The notes beneath the pieces were generated by a model that was given only the letters and a program-made list of their open reading frames with translations, was not told the DNA's origin and did not search any database. Position numbers and translations under genes: made by a program. Below, one piece after another: positions 6,866-9,738 of a stretch of 9,738 nucleotides of DNA (position 1 is the stretch's first letter; each line of letters starts with the position of its first letter). Origin of the DNA: an uncultured Porphyromonadaceae bacterium (GTDB lineage: Bacteria > Bacteroidota > Bacteroidia > Bacteroidales > Muribaculaceae); NCBI GenBank assembly GCA_900547825.1, contig URII01000068.1, positions 1 through 9,738 of the forward strand, read 5' to 3'.

Positions 6866-7353
6866 CGATTTTTCTTGTAACACTCGGAACCCTCCTTATA
6901 GCCGCAGCCGTAGTTCTCACGTTCATGTCGGTGAGATATTCCCCGGCTGTGGCATTCTCCGGCCTTGTGGCTTTCGGCTTCAGCGGCATAGCCCCGATGG
7001 GCCCTGATCTGTTCATCTTCTGGGGCATTGCCGCGTTGATAGCTGTAGGGGTCAATTTCATGTTGCCGCGTGAAGTGGCCTGTTCGCGTATCGGCATGGG
7101 ATATGTGGCTGCGGGTGCTTTGGTAGGCCTTGTTGTCGGACTGCTGCTGAGTGAGGCCGCAATGATAATCGGGGCTGTTCTTGGCGCCGTGGCCGGCGGC
7201 ATAGCTTTCAGCCGCACACCCGCAGGGCGTGCTGTTGACTTTCCCTCCTCGCGTTTTTTGAACTATATTTGTGCCAAAGGACTTCCCGCCGTCATAACTC
7301 TCTGTCAGTGTGGCGTAGTGGCGGTTCAGGCATTAACCTATGCATCCATCTGA
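6862..7353 (+). CDS. Small polytopic membrane protein of unknown function (DUF456-like appearance)
   Basis: I do not recognise this 163-aa protein with certainty. It is almost wholly hydrophobic, with predicted helices at about 1-22, 28-44, 49-68, 77-97, 99-116 and 136-158. A Gly/Ala-rich centre (GYVAAGALVGLVVGLLL, then GAVLGAVAGGIAF) suggests tightly packed glycine-zipper helices. The pattern of two short Gly-rich helices ending in a charged turn (FSRTPAGRA) recalls DUF456 membrane proteins, but that comparison is from memory. I chose ATG 6862 because it forms an ATGA overlap with the malY stop codon. An in-frame ATG at 6856 would add only Met-Arg. Its stop codon directly abuts the next start codon (TGA-ATG), so translation of the three genes is probably coupled. 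It should sit in the inner membrane, and no function is assigned. Confidence 0.75.
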   Translation: MTIFLVTLGTLLIAAAVVLTFMSVRYSPAVAFSGLVAFGFSGIAPMGPDLFIFWGIAALIAVGVNFMLPREVACSRIGMGYVAAGALVGLVVGLLLSEAAMIIGAVLGAVAGGIAFSRTPAGRAVDFPSSRFLNYICAKGLPAVITLCQCGVVAVQALTYASI

Positions 7354-8094
7354 ATGAGTAGAACCAATGTTTCATTAAGCCGTTTTGTTTGTTTTATGGC
7401 TCTGGCAGTAGTTCAGGCCATTGTCGGTTTGTCCTTGTCGGCCCAGTCCATTCTGCCGCAGCTAAAGCGCGAGCGCCCCGACATCGAGGAGATAGCCCGC
7501 GAGATCACCGATCGTTCCAGCCCTTACTATTACCCACGGCTGATGGACGAGTTCCTTAAAAACGACACGGTAATGAAAATCGACAAATACCGTCGCCTAT
7601 ACCTCGGTTTTATGTTGCAGGAGGATTATAACCCCTATCGTCCCTCTATCGACACATCCTCACTCAACGATGAGTACACCAAGGAAAAACTCACCCGCGA
7701 GGAATGCGATGCCGTCATAGCTGCGGCCCGTCGCGCACTTGACAATAATCCCTTTGATCTGAAGCAGATGATGTATCTTATTCAGGCCCTCAGGATGAAA
7801 GGGGATACCAATCTGGCCAATATCTGGCAGTATAAGCTTAATTATATACTGATGGCCATAGTCTCCACCGGCACCGGTCTTGATGAGGAAAATGCCTGGT
7901 GGGTCATTGAGCCGCAGCATGAATATGTGTTGCTCAACATGATGGGTTACACCGTAAAGAACCATCTTTTCTACGGACCCTATTACGAATGTATAAAAGT
8001 GGTGGATCCCCAGGGATCCGATGCCGGCGAATTTTATTTCAACATCAAAACCGTGCTTGACGAGTATTACCGCAAATATCCCGACGGTGACTGA
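7354..8094 (+). CDS. Secreted DUF4919-like protein
   Basis: This 246-aa protein starts immediately after the preceding stop codon. Residues 1-30 form a signal peptide: basic start (MSRTNVSLSR), hydrophobic core, and a likely signal peptidase I cut after LSLSA before Gln31. There is no lipobox Cys, so it should be periplasmic or surface-released. The mature part contains SSPYYYPRLMDEFLKNDT (55-72), YRRLYLGFMLQEDYNPY (79-95), an alpha-helical middle (about 115-165) and a C-terminal YGPYYECIKVVD region (207-218). The PRL..F...D / LY.GF..QEDYNPY pattern is what I associate with DUF4919, a family common in Bacteroidales with no known activity. Because it sits behind the C-S lyase and a membrane protein, a joint envelope role can be suspected but not shown. 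A 7-bp inverted repeat of BamHI sites (8004-8019) near its end looks incidental. Confidence 0.8.
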   Translation: MSRTNVSLSRFVCFMALAVVQAIVGLSLSAQSILPQLKRERPDIEEIAREITDRSSPYYYPRLMDEFLKNDTVMKIDKYRRLYLGFMLQEDYNPYRPSIDTSSLNDEYTKEKLTREECDAVIAAARRALDNNPFDLKQMMYLIQALRMKGDTNLANIWQYKLNYILMAIVSTGTGLDEENAWWVIEPQHEYVLLNMMGYTVKNHLFYGPYYECIKVVDPQGSDAGEFYFNIKTVLDEYYRKYPDGD

Positions 8095-8146
8095 TATGTT
8101 TCTATTACTCTATCAATCCGATCATTCACATTAAAAACTCTTGATT

Positions 8147-8566
8147 ATGTACGCTAACAACAATTCGTTGCCCGAAGGGCTCGTAAAGAAAATTGCCATA
8201 GGTGTGGTGGCCGTGGTTCTGTTTTTTGTCGCCATGGCATTCGTAATGCCATGGTATAACGTATGGTCACAGGAAATGGAAGGCAAAGCCGAATTTGCCA
8301 AAGCCGAGCAGAACCGCAAAATAAAGATCGAGGAAGCCAAAGCCAATCTTGAAGCCGAGAAACTCAACGCACAGGCCGAAATAGAGCGGGCCAAAGGTGC
8401 CGCCGAAGCCATACGTATCGAAAACGGCAGCCTCACATCCACCTACATCCAGTATCTTTGGGTTCGTCAGCAGTCCGACCTTAACAACAAGACAGTCATA
8501 TACATTCCCACCGAGAACAACCTCCCCATCCTCGAATCCGCCCGTCTCCTCGCCAAACCCGAATAA
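8147..8566 (+). CDS. Short membrane-anchored coiled-coil protein resembling the C-terminal part of SPFH/Band 7 proteins
   Basis: The ATG at 8147 gives 139 aa; a TTG two codons earlier is a less likely start. Residues 12-35 form one transmembrane helix. A charged Ala/Glu/Lys coiled coil follows (about 43-92), with KIKIEEAKANLEAEKLNA and AEIERAKGAAEAI. The tail is SLTSTYIQYLWVRQQ (95-109) and IPTENNLPIL (120-129). In prohibitin- or HflK-like proteins, similar Glu/Ala-rich helices and a YL-W-- / V-IP tail come after a 150-200 residue SPFH domain. Here that domain is absent, and the helix joins the coiled coil directly. It is therefore either a natural mini-form or a degenerated paralogue. The reading frame is clean, which favours a functional small protein that may bind full-length SPFH assemblies. 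It lies 52 bp after the DUF4919 gene and is probably in the same transcript. Base use becomes very C-rich towards the 3' end. Confidence 0.75.
   Translation: MYANNNSLPEGLVKKIAIGVVAVVLFFVAMAFVMPWYNVWSQEMEGKAEFAKAEQNRKIKIEEAKANLEAEKLNAQAEIERAKGAAEAIRIENGSLTSTYIQYLWVRQQSDLNNKTVIYIPTENNLPILESARLLAKPE
8232..8254 (+). repeat. 10-bp perfect inverted repeat with 3-nt loop inside the SPFH-like stub gene
   Basis: CCATGGCATT (8232-8241) and AATGCCATGG (8245-8254) are exact reverse complements separated by CGT. In the mRNA this would be a strong hairpin about 85 nt after the start codon, encoding AMAFVMPW at the end of the transmembrane helix. No T-run follows it, so it is not an intrinsic terminator. 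Confidence 0.7.
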
Positions 8567-8730
8567 CCCGCTTTCAACCACCCGCCTCCGCGAGAATCAA
8601 CCAAAATTCCCGCCAGTTCCCTGTATCCTAAAGTCCGCAATTCCTCTCTCAACCATCAGAGCATCCACCACTCAAATTCACCTCCCCGCTCACGCTCGAA
8701 TTGGCCAAACTCCCCGCTAATTTCCTTCGT
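8505..8730 (+). terminator. C-rich, G-poor tract: candidate Rho-dependent termination region
   Basis: From 8567 to 8730 I count about 69 C and 19 G in 164 bases, and the bias begins in the last codons of the preceding gene. A long C-rich, G-poor unstructured RNA after a stop codon is the classic mark of a Rho loading (rut) site. No hairpin plus T-run was found between the upstream operon and pckA, so Rho-dependent termination would explain how the two are separated. No credible gene was found in this gap. Confidence 0.35.
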
Positions 8731-8738
8731 CAGAAAAA

Positions 8739-8763
8739 GTCCGATTCAGTCCGAAATGTCCGA
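8739..8763. repeat. Three GTCCGA direct repeats at about one-helical-turn spacing
   Basis: GTCCGA occurs at 8739-8744, 8749-8754 and 8758-8763, with steps of 10 and 9 bp. It lies about 145 bp upstream of the pckA -7 element. Repeats spaced by one DNA turn on the same face can be regulator half-sites. A fourth near match (GTCCGC) is at 8633-8638. The biological role is unknown. Confidence 0.45.
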
Positions 8764-8882
8764 TTACACCTCCCTGTCCTCCGCTACTGTTAATTATCGT
8801 TGTGGCGTTCCTGCATTAATGATTTTTGTGTGTGCCCTTAAACCTTTTTAGCAGGATCAAAACGTTTTTTTGTCGTAAGAAA

Positions 8883-8913
8883 TTGTGAAACCGTTGAATA
8901 ATGACTACCTTTG
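8883..8913 (+). promoter_or_regulatory. pckA promoter (TTG / TACCTTTG)
   Basis: TACCTTTG at 8906-8913 is a perfect TAnnTTTG element, and TTG at 8883-8885 lies 20 nt upstream in the -33 position. Transcription should start near 8920, giving a leader of about 68 nt that is A-rich next to the ATG at 8988. Upstream are A/T-rich tracts, including AAAACGTTTT at 8859-8868. The match is among the best in the window, which fits a strongly expressed metabolic gene. Confidence 0.65.
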
Positions 8914-8915
8914 CA

Positions 8916-8938
8916 GGTGAGAAAATTAGCTACTCACC
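8916..8938. promoter_or_regulatory. Operator-like dyad at the pckA transcription start
   Basis: GGTGAG (8916-8921) and CTCACC (8933-8938) form a perfect 6-bp inverted repeat with an 11-bp spacer that contains TAGCTA. The centre lies about 8 bp after the predicted start of transcription, so a dimeric repressor bound there would block initiation. If transcription begins a few bases earlier it would instead form a 5'-terminal RNA hairpin. Confidence 0.35.
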
Positions 8939-8987
8939 GTCAACTATAAATCTATAACAACATTAATATTTCAAACATTCTAAGTAA

Positions 8988-9738
8988 ATGAGCAACATTG
9001 ATTTATCAAAGTATGGCATCACCGGAGCCAAGGTGATTCACAATCCCAGCTGGGATCAGCTTTTCATTGACGAGACCAAGCCCGGACTCGAAGGATATGA
9101 AAAAGGTCAGGACACCGAACTCGGTGCTGTCAACGTAATGACCGGTATCTATACAGGCCGCTCGCCCAAAGATAAATTCTTTGTGATGGACGACACCTCC
9201 AAGAACACTATCTGGTGGACATCCGACGAATATAAGAACGACAACAAGCCTATCACTCCTCAAACATGGGACGCTCTCAAATCCATCGCCGATAAAGAGC
9301 TTTCCGACAAGACTCTTTATGTAGTTGACGCATTCTGCGGCACCAACAAGGACACTCGTCTTGCCGTGCGCTTCGTCATGGAAGTGGCTTGGCAGGCTCA
9401 CTTCGTGACCAACATGTTTGTGCGCCCCACCGAAGAGGAACTCAAGGACTTCACCCCCGACTTTGTTGTGCTCAACGCATCAAAGGCCAAGGTTGAGAAC
9501 TGGAAGGAACTCGGCATCAACTCCGAAACCTGTGTGGCATTCAACCTTACCGAGCGTATGCAGCTCATCATCAACACATGGTATGGCGGCGAAATGAAGA
9601 AAGGTATGTTCTCCATCATGAACTACTATCTCCCCCTCAAGGGCCTCGCTTCCATGCACTGCTCCGCCAACACCGATATGGACGGCAAGAACACCGCCAT
9701 CTTCTTCGGTCTGTCCGGCACCGGCAAGACCACCCTGT
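8988..9738 (+). CDS. pckA: ATP-dependent phosphoenolpyruvate carboxykinase, N-terminal 250 codons (truncated by window edge)
   Basis: ATG 8988 opens a frame that stays open to the window end; about half of the usual 530-540 aa enzyme is present. MSNIDLSKYGITG is followed by the family blocks YTGRSPKDKF (55-64, Arg58 binding substrate), AFCGTNKDTRLAVR (115-128), FNLTERMQ (185-192), GEMKKGMFS (201-209, Lys205 corresponding to the metal-binding Lys), LKGLASMHCSAN (217-228, His224) and the kinase-1a loop GLSGTGKTTL (241-250), where the window stops. It converts oxaloacetate and a nucleotide triphosphate to phosphoenolpyruvate, CO2 and the diphosphate. In anaerobic gut Bacteroidales the reverse, CO2-fixing direction towards fumarate and succinate is generally thought important. 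This is the ATP-type enzyme and not the GTP-type. It has its own promoter and its codons favour C endings, as expected for high expression. Confidence 0.96.
   Translation, partial: MSNIDLSKYGITGAKVIHNPSWDQLFIDETKPGLEGYEKGQDTELGAVNVMTGIYTGRSPKDKFFVMDDTSKNTIWWTSDEYKNDNKPITPQTWDALKSIADKELSDKTLYVVDAFCGTNKDTRLAVRFVMEVAWQAHFVTNMFVRPTEEELKDFTPDFVVLNASKAKVENWKELGINSETCVAFNLTERMQLIINTWYGGEMKKGMFSIMNYYLPLKGLASMHCSANTDMDGKNTAIFFGLSGTGKTTL

Noticed and set aside
8004..8019. Inverted repeat GGATCCC-CA-GGGATCC in the DUF4919-like gene
   Set aside because: The arms are short (7 bp), each contains a self-complementary hexamer, and it lies in well-formed coding sequence without a T-run. It is probably coincidence.
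8141..8146. TTG at 8141 as the start of the SPFH-like stub
   Set aside because: The in-frame ATG two codons later is preferred in this phylum, and the extra residues add no conserved sequence.
8397..8720. Plus-strand open frame running from the SPFH-like stub into the intergenic region
   Set aside because: The product is a Pro/Ser/Thr-rich low-complexity string caused by the C-rich base composition, and it begins inside a real gene.

Overview
The window looks like a chromosomal segment of a Bacteroidota bacterium, most likely order Bacteroidales; a Muribaculaceae-like genome is my guess and not proven. The grounds are TAnnTTTG-type -7 promoter elements in front of several genes, no clear Shine-Dalgarno sequences, a UpxY-type NusG paralogue at the left edge, a DUF4919-like secreted protein, and a family-typical Rel, PgpH and PckA set. 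No rRNA, tRNA, CRISPR array, insertion sequence or prophage gene was seen.

Left edge (1-615): the 5' part of a leftward UpxY/NusG-like antiterminator gene, preceded by an approximately 165-nt leader and a TAACTTTG -7 element. Genes of this family usually head capsule or exopolysaccharide operons, so a polysaccharide locus probably lies just outside the window.

Left half (616-5497, all minus strand): a tight three-gene operon in the order rel/spoT (bifunctional (p)ppGpp synthetase/hydrolase), pgpH-like 7TM-HD phosphodiesterase (predicted c-di-AMP hydrolase), and a LOG-family nucleotide phosphoribohydrolase. Spacings are 14 bp and a 4-bp ATGA overlap. All three act on nucleotides, and members of the latter two families are known (p)ppGpp targets elsewhere, so this may be a nucleotide second-messenger module.

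Right half (5498-8566, plus strand): a divergent region with overlapping promoters, then a MalY/PatB-type PLP C-S lyase, a small polytopic membrane protein, a secreted DUF4919-like protein and a short membrane-anchored coiled-coil protein that resembles only the C-terminal part of SPFH/Band 7 proteins. The first three abut or overlap, so they are probably co-transcribed.

Right edge (8567-9738): a 421-bp gap with a C-rich, G-poor tract (possible Rho-dependent terminator), three GTCCGA repeats, a good -33/-7 promoter and an operator-like dyad, followed by the first 250 codons of ATP-dependent phosphoenolpyruvate carboxykinase (pckA), cut by the window end inside the P-loop region.

Most of the window is ordinary core metabolism and signalling. 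The points worth a second look are the rel-pgpH-LOG operon, the UpxY leader pairing, the SPFH-less stub with a 10-bp hairpin in its coding sequence, the 18-bp palindrome inside malY and the pckA dyad.
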